Source: Pseudomonas triclosanedens (lineage in GTDB: Bacteria > Pseudomonadota > Gammaproteobacteria > Pseudomonadales > Pseudomonadaceae). From it: a stretch of 64,000 nucleotides of DNA. The notes below the pieces were generated by a model. That model was not told the origin of the DNA. It made no database searches and worked only from the letters and a program-made list of their open reading frames with translations. Position numbers and translations under genes: made by a program. Where the stretch lies: assembly GCF_026686735.1 (NCBI RefSeq), contig NZ_CP113432.1, forward strand, positions 1,984,001-2,048,000. Direction: 5' to 3'. Below, in pieces: positions 33,954 to 45,018 of the stretch; the first letter of the stretch is position 1; each line of letters begins with the position of its first letter.

Positions 33954-35618
33954 CTAGCCCAGTGTCTCCGGCGGCGCCTCGTAGCTGCCCGATTCGTAGC
34001 TCACGCCATGCCGGATTACAGGCGGCGAGTCGCCCACGTGCAGGCTGGTGACGTTGTCGATGATTGTCTTGTCTTCGATCGTCATGCGATCGAGCATGCG
34101 CAGGTGGCCGATCCAGTTGTCCACCAGCAGCATCTCCTGCCAGATTTCCGGATTGCTCACATCGCGATACAGCGCCCAGCGCTCCGCACCGTTGCGCAGG
34201 CGCAGACGGCGTAACGGCTTGGCCGCGCGGACGAAGTCGCGGGTGCGCTCGGCGGGGATCCGGTACTCGATGGACACCAGCACCGAGCCACGCTCGGGGT
34301 TGAATACGAAGGTCGGCTGCCCCGGCAGGCCGACCGGAGCGCGGGCGATACTGGCAGAGTCGAGTTCCGGCAGCCGCGAGTTGTACAACAGCGCAACCGA
34401 GACCAGAAGCAGGCAGCCGGCGGCGATCAGCGCACCCTGCACGCCCATTGTCTCGGCGAAGTGCCCCCAGAGGAATGAGCCCGCTGCGAGGCCGCCATAG
34501 ATCGCTGTCTGATACAGCGCCAGAGCCCTTGCCTTGACCCAGTCCGGCACCAGTATCTGTACCGCCGAGTTGTAGGTCGCAACCGCGGCGATCCAGCAAC
34601 TGCCGCCGATGATCAGCGCCGGGAAGATTACCCAGAGGTTATCGACCCAGCCCAGGGTCAGCATCACCAGAGCCAGGATGGCGGCCGAGAAGCTGATCAG
34701 CCTGCTGCTGCCGATCCACTTGCGCGCCTTGCTCACCGCCGTGCTGGCGATGATGGCGCCCAGGCCGAGCGCGCCAAGCATGTAACCGTACACCGACGCA
34801 TTGCCGTCCGGGTTACGGTGCGCTAGCAGCGGTAGCAGCGCCCAGATGGCGCTGGCGGAGAGGCCGAACACCGCCGAGCGCAGCATTACCAGGCGGGTGA
34901 CACTGGAGTACTGGGTGAAGCGCAGCGCGGCGATAACGCCTTCGAAGATGTGCTCCGGTGGCAGGGTGCGTTTGGGCACGTCGCGGCGCCATTGCCAGAT
35001 GGCCCAGATCAGCGCGGCGTAGCACAGGCAGTTGAACAGGAACACCCAGGATGGCCCGGTGGCCGAGAGCAGCAGGCCGCCGATGGCCGGGCCGACCGCG
35101 CGGGCGACGTTGTAATTGACGCTATTGAGCAGCACGGCATCGCCGAGCATGCGGGCAGGCACCTGCTCGTTCACCGCCGCTTGCCAGGCGGGGATGGTGA
35201 TCGAGCTGCCCAGCGACAGCCAGAGGATCGACACGATCAGCAGCAGCGGGTCGAGATAACCCATGAATGCCAGCAGCGTCACCAGCGCGGCACCGGACAG
35301 CTCGACGGACAGCCCGACCAGCATGATCTTGCGGCGGTCGTGGTTGTCCGCCAGCACCCCGGACATGATCGACAGCAGCACCAGCGGCAACGCCGACGCG
35401 ACCTGGATCATCGCTACCATCAGCGGGCTGGCGTGAGCCTCGGTGACCACCCAGGCGGCGGCGACCGATTGTGCCCAGGTGCCCAGGTTGGCGAACAGGT
35501 TGCAGATCCAGATGATGCGGAACGCGGCGATGCTGAAGGGGGCGAGTACGCCGCTACGGGGTTCGGCAGGATCGGGCTTGAGAGGGAGGTCGTGCTTGGG
35601 TGAAACGGACTGCAGCAT
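33954..35618 (-). CDS. MFS exporter with C-terminal ABM-like domain
   Basis: The 554-residue protein has twelve hydrophobic segments within about residues 25-420, of the EntS-like MFS_3 type (WAQSVAAAWVVTEAHASPLMVAM, LSIMSGVLADNHDRRKIML with the conserved loop 2-3 motif). About 110 cytoplasmic residues follow that look like a dimeric alpha-beta barrel of the antibiotic biosynthesis monooxygenase type (SVLVSIEYRIPAERTRDFVRA, LYRDVSNPEIWQEMLLVDNW). Such fusions exist in this MFS subfamily. Export of a siderophore or toxic compound is plausible. ATG is at 35618; it converges on the helicase gene. Confidence 0.88.
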   Translation of the reverse strand: MLQSVSPKHDLPLKPDPAEPRSGVLAPFSIAAFRIIWICNLFANLGTWAQSVAAAWVVTEAHASPLMVAMIQVASALPLVLLSIMSGVLADNHDRRKIMLVGLSVELSGAALVTLLAFMGYLDPLLLIVSILWLSLGSSITIPAWQAAVNEQVPARMLGDAVLLNSVNYNVARAVGPAIGGLLLSATGPSWVFLFNCLCYAALIWAIWQWRRDVPKRTLPPEHIFEGVIAALRFTQYSSVTRLVMLRSAVFGLSASAIWALLPLLAHRNPDGNASVYGYMLGALGLGAIIASTAVSKARKWIGSSRLISFSAAILALVMLTLGWVDNLWVIFPALIIGGSCWIAAVATYNSAVQILVPDWVKARALALYQTAIYGGLAAGSFLWGHFAETMGVQGALIAAGCLLLVSVALLYNSRLPELDSASIARAPVGLPGQPTFVFNPERGSVLVSIEYRIPAERTRDFVRAAKPLRRLRLRNGAERWALYRDVSNPEIWQEMLLVDNWIGHLRMLDRMTIEDKTIIDNVTSLHVGDSPPVIRHGVSYESGSYEAPPETLG

Positions 35619-35901
35619 GGGAACGCCCTTTTACGCGAGTGACCGGCGAACGCGCTGCCGGTGCTTTCCATGCCGGGGAAGTGTAGTGGCTGGAAGCGTT
35701 CGCGCCATTGATGTCGATTAGGGTCCGTCGAGATTTTGCCGCGCGGCCCGATCGGCTGGGCTGCAACAGGACGCCAGCGGACCACCCTCGTGGCGTTATC
35801 CGTGACTCGCGCTGGCCATCTTCGACAGTGTTCTGCCAGCGGGGGATTGGTAGGCTTCTCGGATATTTCATACCCGTATTGCCAATAAGAGCGAAGAGCC
35901 G

Positions 35902-37197
35902 ATGAAGCGATTGTTTTCCTGCCTGCTGCTGGGGCTGCTTGCCGTGCCGCAAAGTCTCTGGGCCTGGTCCAATCACACGCTGGGCAGTTACATCTCCCTC
36001 CGTCAGTTGCCTGCGGTGGTGCAGGCGCCCGAGGTCGAGGTGGAGCCGCTGGAGAGCTTCCTGACCCAACAGCGCGCTGGCCTGGTGGAGTTGCTGGACA
36101 CACAGGAGGCATATGCCCGCGAGCACTTCCGTGAGTACCCGGCGCGCCCGGATAGCCTGCGCCTGAGCCTCGATGGCCGCGACGACCTACGCAAGGCATT
36201 CCTCATGGCTCTGCGCCTGAACCCCGACATCAAGCTGGCCACTGCCGTCCAGCCGCCGCCGGGTGGCGATCTGCCGGGGCATGTGGCACTCAGGCCGGCG
36301 CAGGTACTGGTGTTCCGCAATCTCTCGGGGTGGAACCAGTGGCGCTTCCTGCAACTGCAGGCCGGCGAAAAGGTGCCAGCCATCGATGTGCTGGCCAGCG
36401 CCGCCGATGAGCCGGACTTCGGTCATGATATCAACCTGTTCAGCGACAATCCGGGCGAAGTCGGCCAGCTCTACGGCTTCGGTACACAGCCGTTCGGCGA
36501 TCCGCGCTACGAGTTCAGCTCCCAGGCGCCATTCCACATGGGCTTCTACCACGAGGACGCAATCATCTTCGCCGGTGCGCCATACCTTAAGCGCAACTGG
36601 CCGGAATGGCGTGCATACCAGTTCTACGGGCTGTCGCGCTTCGCCTTCGAAAAGGGCCATCCCTACTGGGGCTACCGGTTCCTCGGCTGGGCGATGCACT
36701 ACATCCAGGACATGACCCAGCCATACCACTCCACACCGCTGCCGGGGGAGACCACCACCAGCATGTTATGGACCGCGGTGAAGGCGATGGCCGGTTTCGA
36801 TGCCGACAAGCAGACCGCGATCCAGCGCGTGGCGGACCGGCATACCGGTGTCGAGAGTTACCAGATCGACTGGTTGCGCGAGACATTGCGCCAAGGCGGA
36901 CAGTCGTCGCTTTTGGCGGCCTACGCGGATACGAGCGGGGATGGCGGTTATCCGCCGTACTCCACGGAATATCTGCGCGACGTGGTGGCGGGCGAGTCTC
37001 ATGCCCACGCTGCGGCGTTCGATGAAGCCATCGGCCATTGGCTGGAGGGCCGGAAGGTGCCGGCGGGAGATTTCAGTGCGGGGAACTCGCCGGAGCCGTT
37101 CCGCCATGATGAGCAACTGGACGAGCAGATTCTGCAATTGATCCGGCACTTCGGCTCGCACAGTCGCAACATCGCGAAGGCGGCCTTGCAGCCGTAA
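35902..37197 (+). CDS. Secreted phospholipase C / S1-P1 nuclease-fold protein
   Basis: This is a 431-residue exported protein. The signal peptide MKRLFSCLLLGLLAVPQSLWA ends before WSNHTLGSY, leaving an N-terminal Trp22 and a nearby His, as in zinc-dependent phospholipase C and P1 nuclease, where the Trp amine binds zinc. The core helix GYRFLGWAMHYIQDMTQPYHST (about 258-279) has the HX3DX2PXH zinc-ligand pattern. The long N-terminal half is not assigned. It may hydrolyse phospholipid or nucleic acid outside the cell. It is possibly a T2SS substrate, but no evidence ties it to the system in this window. Confidence 0.75.
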   Translation: MKRLFSCLLLGLLAVPQSLWAWSNHTLGSYISLRQLPAVVQAPEVEVEPLESFLTQQRAGLVELLDTQEAYAREHFREYPARPDSLRLSLDGRDDLRKAFLMALRLNPDIKLATAVQPPPGGDLPGHVALRPAQVLVFRNLSGWNQWRFLQLQAGEKVPAIDVLASAADEPDFGHDINLFSDNPGEVGQLYGFGTQPFGDPRYEFSSQAPFHMGFYHEDAIIFAGAPYLKRNWPEWRAYQFYGLSRFAFEKGHPYWGYRFLGWAMHYIQDMTQPYHSTPLPGETTTSMLWTAVKAMAGFDADKQTAIQRVADRHTGVESYQIDWLRETLRQGGQSSLLAAYADTSGDGGYPPYSTEYLRDVVAGESHAHAAAFDEAIGHWLEGRKVPAGDFSAGNSPEPFRHDEQLDEQILQLIRHFGSHSRNIAKAALQP

Positions 37198-37253
37198 GGA
37201 GAGTGGCATTCCCGCCGGGGCTGCGTGGGCCGCGGCGGGAACGCACAAGTCGC

Positions 37254-37517
37254 TTAGCCGCCGGTGCAGCCGTTGCCCCACACCTGGTACTCGACGGTGT
37301 GGCGCTGACCCTGGGAGTCTTCGTAGGTCATGCGGGCCGGCACGATGCCGCACTGGTTGGAGACGTCGGTGGTGGAAATCACATGAGCGACGTCCAGTTT
37401 CATGTCGTAGGTGTACTGCTCCACGGCCGCGCTTTGCGCCTGGTCGCCGGCATTCGCCTGCTCCGCGAGAGCGAGCGAAGAGAAACCGGCCAGGGCCAGG
37501 ATGACTACAGCTTTCAT
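37254..37517 (-). CDS. Small exported DUF2790 protein
   Basis: The 87-residue protein has a signal peptide (MKAVVILALAGFSSLALA) and a small domain YTYDMKLDVAHVISTTDVSN, then GIVPARMTYEDSQGQRHTVEYQVWGNGC, with two Cys that could form one disulfide. This is the Pseudomonas-specific DUF2790 family, often multicopy and induced under metal or other stress. No enzymatic motif is seen. It stands alone, converging on the phospholipase-like gene. Confidence 0.88.
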   Translation of the reverse strand: MKAVVILALAGFSSLALAEQANAGDQAQSAAVEQYTYDMKLDVAHVISTTDVSNQCGIVPARMTYEDSQGQRHTVEYQVWGNGCTGG

Positions 37518-38023
37518 GAATTTACCTGCCTTGTTCCCGGCGTCCGGACATGACCTGGCCGTAACGCTGAGCCGATGGCTCCGTCGGGAAGCTTTTGGGA
37601 AAGATTTACGGGTCTTGGTTGGTGTTGCGGCGCGCGCTGTAACAGCACGGAAATAATAGGATTCTGTTGAACCCAGTCATATATCCGGACGCCACAAATA
37701 CTTCGTACTCAGAGACAACAATCGAGCAACGGTGCGGGTTTCCGAGTGGGCTGCGTGGCAGGGTGACGCATGCTGGCGGGGCGAATTCCGAGGGGCGTTG
37801 CGGCTAGGGACCGCTCCTGCGGAAACCTGCTTCGTGCTGGCCTGTGCTGGAGCGGTTGTCCCGGCGGTTCGTAGGCTGGCATCAGCCCGGGTGGGCGAGA
37901 CTTTCGTGGGAACCTGCCCGCGAATCGCGCCGGTGCAGCGCAGGATCGGGTTCAGCCGTGATCGACTCGTCGCGGGCTCTTGCGGACGGAGTCCGCTCGT
38001 GGGAAACGAGCGCCGCGTGCGCA
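37518..38023. other. 506-base gap with imperfect palindromes, no gene seen
   Basis: No convincing open frame is present; the frames here are short or run antisense to the FusC gene. From about 37790 to 38015 there are repeated GC-rich inverted elements that resemble degenerate Pseudomonas REP sequences. Clear ones are GCGGAC/GTCCGC (37982-37987 with 37991-37996) and GCTCGT/ACGAGC (37995-38000 with 38006-38011), the latter pair just after the end of the FusC gene and possibly serving as its terminator. Confidence 0.5.
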
Positions 38024-40171
38024 TCAATCGCGCAGTGGCGACTGCGGATCGAGCAGCGAGGTGCGGATGAAGTGCAGGTAGCTGCACACGCGTCGTAGCG
38101 GCGAGGAATCGAAGTGTGGCGGCCTGCGGTCGTCGGTGGTGCGTGTCGCGTGGATGGCGTGCTCCACTGCCGCCAGGGCGCGCAGGCGGTTGCTTTCGCT
38201 GGGCTGGATGAACAACCGGATCAGCGAGCGTCCCAGGGCGCGGATCGCTCGCCGCCACGGCATACGCTCGGCGTACCAGGGCTCGTTCGGCAACGCCTCC
38301 TGCTCCCGGCGCAATTCGAGGATCGACAGACCGATCTCCTGCACCTGGAAGGTCCAGCGCAACAGCCGGCGCTGCACGTCCGGGCGGCCTGTGGATAATC
38401 CATAGGCTTGGTTGAGCAGATCCCGCGTGCCGCCTTCGAAGCCGGACGACAGGCCCTTCAGCGGATCGCTGATGACCCGCACCACACGCAGGCGCAGCTC
38501 GGCTTCCAGGCGTTCCCAAAGCCACGGGCGGTTGGGTGGCAGGATGACGATCGCGGCAATTACCGCCATGCCCATCGACAGCAGCATCGCCAGGTATTCA
38601 TTTATGAATGTATAGGCGTCGTAGCGCGCCAGGTTGGCTGGCAGCGAGGCGATGCAGAACCACACCAGCAGGCCGACGCCGTAACCGCTCCACTGTGGCC
38701 GGGTGATCAGGAAGGCACCGAGGGCGAATACCGGCGCGAGCACGAAGCACAGCAGTGGGAAGCCGTCGATATGCGGCAGCACGCGGAAGGTCAGGATGAA
38801 TCCCAGCGTTGCGCCGAGCAGAGTGCCCAGCGTCAGTTGCAGCGACAGCCGCTTGGGGGTGGGGGAAGCGGAGGAGAGGGCGGCGATCAGTACGGAAGTC
38901 AGCGCGAAAGTGGCGCCGCTCAGCCAGGACGTCGCGATCCAGAACACTCCTCCGACAATCACCAGCAGCGCACAACGAAATCCGGCGACGGCTGCAGCCA
39001 GGGCGTTGGCCTTGGGAGTGAAACGCTCCTTCCACTGCTCGCGCTCATGTTTGTGCGCAGCCAGCGAGGCGTGGGTCTGCGCGTAGTTGTGCATGTCGTC
39101 AGTGAAGCGGTACAGCAGCTCGGCGGCGGTCTCGAAGTCCATCTGGTCGGCGTCGCGCGGGCAGGTGTGGCTGAGCGTGGCGCGGGCCTCGCGGATGCGC
39201 GGCATGAGGTGGTGCTTGCACAGTTCCAGTTGCACTGACAGGCGCTCGGCATCGGCTTCGCTCAGTGGTCGGCCATGCCAGCTGGCGAGCAGTTCACTGA
39301 CATCGATCAGGCATGGCATCAGCACTTCCAGTACGTTGCTGGCCTGGCGTTGGCGAAGGCGGTCGAGCAGGCGCTGCAGGGCATGGAAGCGTGTTGTCAG
39401 TTGCATGAACTCGCTGTTCAGCCGCGCCAGGCGACCGCTGCGCAGGCGCATGTGCGGGTCTTCGAAGGCAGTGACGTTGCGCAGGCTCTCAAGCCCTACT
39501 ACCTCGGCCGCGATGCGTGCGCTGGCCTGCTCGAAGCGTTCGCGGTCGAGCGTGCCGTTGAGGCCGGCGCTGGCCAGCCCGGCAAAATCGCCGAAGCGGG
39601 TGTTGAGGGCATTGCGCAGGGCGGCGGTGCTGGTCTGTGGCAGGACGATGGCGCTGACCACGCCGGTGCAGAGAATCCCCAGGGTGATCTCGATTACCCG
39701 CCACAGCGCCTGCATGAAGGCGCCTTCGGGGTGCAGGGTGGCGGGAATGCCGATCATCACCGCGGTGTAGCCGGCGAGCAGGCAGGCATAGGCGCGGAAG
39801 TCCCGGTAGCGCGCAGCGCCAGCGGTGCACAGACCGACCCAGATTGCCACGCAGAGCAGGAACAGCACCCGCTCCTGGGCGAACAGGGCGATCAAGGTAA
39901 CCATCACCGTCAACCCGGTCAGGGTGCCGAGGATGCGATAGAAACTTTTCGCCAGCACCTGACCGCTTTGCGGCTGCAGCACGATGAAGGCGCTCACCAG
40001 CACCGTGTTGGGCTGCGGCAGCTCCAGGCGATAGGCCAGCCACAGCGCGGTGAAGGCTGTGATCAGCGTCTTGAGGATGAACATCCAGGCGACGCCGTCG
40101 GTATGCGCCCAGTCGGACAGGGCGAAGCGCAGCGCGGCAGCCTTGGGCAGGCGCACGGATAGACTGCTCAT
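38024..40171 (-). CDS. FusC/YccS-family aromatic acid or resistance exporter
   Basis: The protein has about 715 residues in two halves, each with a cluster of hydrophobic segments (about 30-160 and 400-530) followed by a long soluble domain. PNTVLVSAFIVLQPQSGQVLAKSFYRILGTLTG and its counterpart SGATFALTSVLIAALSSASPTPKR are the repeated family motifs. Relatives (AaeB, FusC, YccS) export aromatic carboxylates or similar compounds. I choose ATG 40171 (MSSLSVRLPKAA); the frame runs 31 codons further up with atypical Pro/Ser-rich residues. A LysR gene is divergent, as in the aaeR-aaeB arrangement. Confidence 0.88.
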   Translation of the reverse strand: MSSLSVRLPKAAALRFALSDWAHTDGVAWMFILKTLITAFTALWLAYRLELPQPNTVLVSAFIVLQPQSGQVLAKSFYRILGTLTGLTVMVTLIALFAQERVLFLLCVAIWVGLCTAGAARYRDFRAYACLLAGYTAVMIGIPATLHPEGAFMQALWRVIEITLGILCTGVVSAIVLPQTSTAALRNALNTRFGDFAGLASAGLNGTLDRERFEQASARIAAEVVGLESLRNVTAFEDPHMRLRSGRLARLNSEFMQLTTRFHALQRLLDRLRQRQASNVLEVLMPCLIDVSELLASWHGRPLSEADAERLSVQLELCKHHLMPRIREARATLSHTCPRDADQMDFETAAELLYRFTDDMHNYAQTHASLAAHKHEREQWKERFTPKANALAAAVAGFRCALLVIVGGVFWIATSWLSGATFALTSVLIAALSSASPTPKRLSLQLTLGTLLGATLGFILTFRVLPHIDGFPLLCFVLAPVFALGAFLITRPQWSGYGVGLLVWFCIASLPANLARYDAYTFINEYLAMLLSMGMAVIAAIVILPPNRPWLWERLEAELRLRVVRVISDPLKGLSSGFEGGTRDLLNQAYGLSTGRPDVQRRLLRWTFQVQEIGLSILELRREQEALPNEPWYAERMPWRRAIRALGRSLIRLFIQPSESNRLRALAAVEHAIHATRTTDDRRPPHFDSSPLRRVCSYLHFIRTSLLDPQSPLRD

Positions 40172-40514
40172 CGGGCTTAACTCGGCGGGCGCTGGTCGGG
40201 ATGGTTCGGGCCTTGGCGACCCTGTAGCTGGAGTGTGGAGCGAAGGGGTGGAAGCACGTTGCACGAAAGGCGGAGCACGGCTGCTAGTCCTGGGGTGTTG
40301 CGGGAGACCGCGTTGGGGCTGGCGATTCTAGAAGTGCGCCTGAGGCAGGATAAGCTGACGGATGGGCGAATTATTGTTACCTGAAAGAACAATAATCCCG
40401 GTGCGACAACTGTGCGACAATTCGCCGCCTGTCATGAATCTGTAACAAGACGTTGCTCTGTCGAGCGTCGTTGCAGAGGCCGCCCGCCGTGGCGTAGACA
40501 GGCTCTCAGGAGAA
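40172..40514. other. 343-base divergent regulatory region between FusC and LysR genes
   Basis: No gene is seen. The region should hold both promoters. Its most notable element is a nine-base perfect inverted repeat at 40370-40396, listed separately. Confidence 0.6.
40370..40396. promoter_or_regulatory. Candidate operator: perfect inverted repeat
   Basis: ATTATTGTT (40370-40378) and AACAATAAT (40388-40396) are perfect inverted copies separated by nine bases. This is AT-rich in an otherwise GC-rich region and lies between divergent genes, fitting a binding site for the LysR product or another dimeric regulator. Confidence 0.5.
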
Positions 40515-41468
40515 ATGATGGACCTGCTGCACAACATGCGTGCTTTCGTCTGTGTCGCCGAAACCGGCAGCTTCACCGCCGCCGCCCAGCGCATGGACCT
40601 CACCACCGCCTACGTCTCGCGGACGGTGGCGAAACTCGAAGCGCACCTGCGCACCCGCCTGCTGCACCGCACCACCCGCCGTATCGCGCTGACCGAAGCC
40701 GGCCAGCGCTATCTGCAGCGCTGCCAGCAGATTCTCGGCTACATCGAGGAGGCCGAAGCCGAAGCCGGCGACGCCCACGCCCGGCCGCACGGCAAGGTGA
40801 AGGTGCATGCCATGACCGGCATCGGCCAGCACTATCTGATCAGGGCGATCTCGCAGTACTGCGAGATCTATCCCGAGGTCAGCTTCGACCTGACGCTGGC
40901 CAACCGGATCACCGACATTCTCGACGAAGGCTACGACATCTCCGTGGTCATCGCCCCGGAGCTGCCGGATTCGGGCTTCGTCTCCAAGCGTATCGGCAAG
41001 ACCTACAGCGTACTCTGCGCCTCGCCAGAATACGTGGCGCGCCACGGCTTCCCGAACAGACCGGCGGAGCTGGCGGAGCACCGCTGTCTGCGCCTGGTGA
41101 ACTCGGTGATGTCGCTGGACCGCTGGCTGTTCGAGGGACCGCAAGGGCAGGAGATGGTCAGCATCAACCAGACCCATTTCCAGGTGAATACCGCCGATGC
41201 GATGACCGAGGCGATCATTGCCGGCATGGGTATCGGTGCGCTGCCGGTGTACTCGGCGGTGCAGGGGTTGAAGAACGGCAGCCTGGTCCGCGTGCTGCCG
41301 GATTACAGCCTGTTCCACTTGAACGTTTACGCGCTGTATCCGTCGCGCCAGTACCTCGACGCGAAGATCCGCACCTGGGTGGAATTCCTGCGCGATTGCG
41401 TGCCCGGCATGCTCGAAGAGCACGAGCGGATGATGGTCGAACATGGCGGTCGACCGCGCGCCGACTGA
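40515..41468 (+). CDS. LysR-family transcriptional regulator
   Basis: The 317-residue protein has the N-terminal LysR helix-turn-helix (MRAFVCVAETGSFTAAAQRMDLTTAYVSRTVAKLEAHL, residues 8-45) and a periplasmic-binding-like effector domain from about 90 (GKVKVHAMTGIGQHYLI onward, belonging to the CrgA/DsdC-like branch). AGGAG lies eight bases before ATG 40515; 40518 is also possible. It is divergent from the FusC exporter and probably controls it in response to a small aromatic or acidic compound; this is inferred from context. Confidence 0.92.
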   Translation: MMDLLHNMRAFVCVAETGSFTAAAQRMDLTTAYVSRTVAKLEAHLRTRLLHRTTRRIALTEAGQRYLQRCQQILGYIEEAEAEAGDAHARPHGKVKVHAMTGIGQHYLIRAISQYCEIYPEVSFDLTLANRITDILDEGYDISVVIAPELPDSGFVSKRIGKTYSVLCASPEYVARHGFPNRPAELAEHRCLRLVNSVMSLDRWLFEGPQGQEMVSINQTHFQVNTADAMTEAIIAGMGIGALPVYSAVQGLKNGSLVRVLPDYSLFHLNVYALYPSRQYLDAKIRTWVEFLRDCVPGMLEEHERMMVEHGGRPRAD

Positions 41469-41636
41469 CCTCGCGCAAGGGCGGGACATTTCTGGAAAAC
41501 CCGCCCAAAGCCGCGCCGATAGCGGTTATCAGCCTGGCTGCGAATTGGTAATACCTTGGTCGAATGGTTAGGGGAGGGTGTCGCCGTTACAACTGACGGC
41601 AACAAAAACAACACTCCCGACCGAGGTAAGAACGCC

Positions 41637-43592
<1,956 letters not shown>

Positions 43593-43606
43593 TCCGCCGC
43601 CTTGTG

Positions 43607-43635
43607 AAAACGCCCCGCTAGTCGGGGCGTTTTTC
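43607..43635 (+). terminator. Rho-independent terminator after acsA
   Basis: AAAACGCCCC (43607-43616) pairs with GGGGCGTTTT (43624-43633) around GCTAGTC, and more T follow. Confidence 0.92.
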
Positions 43636-44094
43636 TTTTTGCGCGTCAGGCCGGCGTGTAGTGATGTGCTCCCCAGTAACACCGCGGTGCAACAATATGG
43701 GGCGCTAGGAAACAATTCGCTCAGATCTGGTGCGTGCTTTTACCGGCATCCAAATGAACTTATTCGCTGGAGGTCGCGTAGAGTCTGACTCAATCAATAA
43801 TTGGCCTGAATACTGCTAGTAAATTAGGTTTTACTACTTGCTTTCGGATCACGTAAAATCCGCGCCGTCAAGCCGCCGGGGCTCACTCTCAGGCGCTTCT
43901 ATAATTACTTGTCGCATTGAAGAAATAACCGCTCAGGGGCTGTCGCTAGAATGCCGCTCACCCCGGTAGGCGTGCTTTTCCACGAGAAAGACGCCGGCGA
44001 TGCGCAGAAAACAACAACCTTCACTTCTGCACGGGCAGCCTGGGCCAACCCCTTTCTCCTGCCAATCGAAGTCCTACCCTCGAAGGAGTTACTG
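43636..44094. other. Upstream region of the aot operon, no gene
   Basis: The stretch of about 460 bases is relatively AT-rich and carries no credible gene. It contains the ArgR half-sites and promoter listed separately; the segment 43,636-43,880 shows nothing I can name. Confidence 0.6.
43889..43952 (+). promoter_or_regulatory. Tandem ArgR half-sites and promoter of the aot operon
   Basis: The ArgR half-site pattern of P. aeruginosa (TGTCGC, eight bases, AA, five bases) occurs at 43910-43930. A degenerate copy (TCAGGC, eight bases, AA) lies exactly 21 bases upstream at 43889. A -10-like TAGAAT follows at 43947-43952, so the second half-site covers the -35 position, as expected for activation. 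An extra TGTCGC lies at 43941-43946. TATAAT at 43900-43905 is an alternative, repressible -10 element. Confidence 0.65.
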
Positions 44095-44874
44095 ATGAAG
44101 AAGTTTGCACTTCTCGGTGCGCTGGCCCTGTCCGCGCTTTCCCTGGTTGCCCACGCTGACGACAAGCCGGTCCGCATCGGCATCGAAGCCGGTTATCCAC
44201 CTTTCTCCTTCAAGACTCCCGACGGCAAACTCGCCGGTTTCGACGTCGATATCGGTAACGCCCTGTGCGAAGAGATGAAGGTCAAGTGCACCTGGGTCGA
44301 GCAGGAGTTCGATGGCCTGATCCCGGCGCTGAAAGTCCGCAAGATCGACGCGATCCTCTCGTCCATGACCATTACCGACGAGCGCAAGAAGTCCGTCGAC
44401 TTCACCAACAAGTACTACCACACCCCCGCGCGCTTCGTGATGAAGGAAGGCGTCTCTCTGAACGACCCGCTGGTCGATCTCAAGGGCAAGAAGGTCGGCG
44501 TCCTGCGCGCTTCCACCCATGACCGCTACGCCACCGATGTCCTGGCTCCGGCCGGTATCGAAGTCGTGCGCTACAACTCCCAGCAGGAAGCCAACATGGA
44601 CCTAGTCTCCGGACGCCTCGATGCGGTCATGGCTGATTCGGTCAACCTCGATGACGGCTTCCTCAAGACCGACGCCGGCAAGGGCTATGCCTTCGTAGGC
44701 CCGGAATACAACGATCCGAAGTACTTCGGTGGTGGCGCCGGCATTGCTGTGCGCAAGGGCGATACCGCCCTGGCCGAGAAATTCAACGCAGCCATCGCCG
44801 GCATCCGTGCCAACGGCAAGTACAAGGAAGTGCAGGACAAGTACTTCAAGTTCGACGTCTACGGCGAGAACTGA
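44095..44874 (+). CDS. aotJ: Arginine/ornithine ABC transporter substrate-binding protein AotJ
   Basis: The 259-residue periplasmic binding protein has the signal peptide [21 protein letters not shown], cleaved before [10 protein letters not shown]. The family 3 solute-binding features are present: [43 protein letters not shown] and [18 protein letters not shown] precedes ATG 44095. It is the first gene of the aot operon and captures arginine and ornithine for AotQMP. A hairpin with a T-run right after it probably reduces downstream transcription, giving an excess of binding protein. Confidence 0.96.
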   Translation: MKKFALLGALALSALSLVAHADDKPVRIGIEAGYPPFSFKTPDGKLAGFDVDIGNALCEEMKVKCTWVEQEFDGLIPALKVRKIDAILSSMTITDERKKSVDFTNKYYHTPARFVMKEGVSLNDPLVDLKGKKVGVLRASTHDRYATDVLAPAGIEVVRYNSQQEANMDLVSGRLDAVMADSVNLDDGFLKTDAGKGYAFVGPEYNDPKYFGGGAGIAVRKGDTALAEKFNAAIAGIRANGKYKEVQDKYFKFDVYGEN

Positions 44875-44885
44875 TCAACGTCCAG

Positions 44886-44933
44886 AAAGTGGCGCAAACC
44901 CGGGTGATTCCCTGACGTTTGTGCCACTTTTTT
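44886..44933 (+). terminator. Partial terminator between aotJ and aotQ
   Basis: AAAGTGGCGCAAAC (44886-44899) pairs with GTTTGTGCCACTTT (44917-44930) with one G-T pair, followed by TTT. It lies within the operon, so it probably attenuates rather than ends transcription. Confidence 0.75.
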
Positions 44934-45018
44934 ATTGGGAGTGATCCGCGCATGGCGCGCTCGCTCTGCAGCGTCCGCGTGGGTGCGGGCGGCGTCCGGT
45001 TTCACGAGGTGCGAAAAT

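Noticed and set aside
40412..41551. 379-residue plus-strand frame over the LysR gene
   Set aside because: It is Arg/Ala/His-rich out-of-frame translation of a clear LysR gene.
43636..44094. Riboswitch upstream of aotJ
   Set aside because: No known riboswitch core was recognised, and the ArgR half-sites explain the control.
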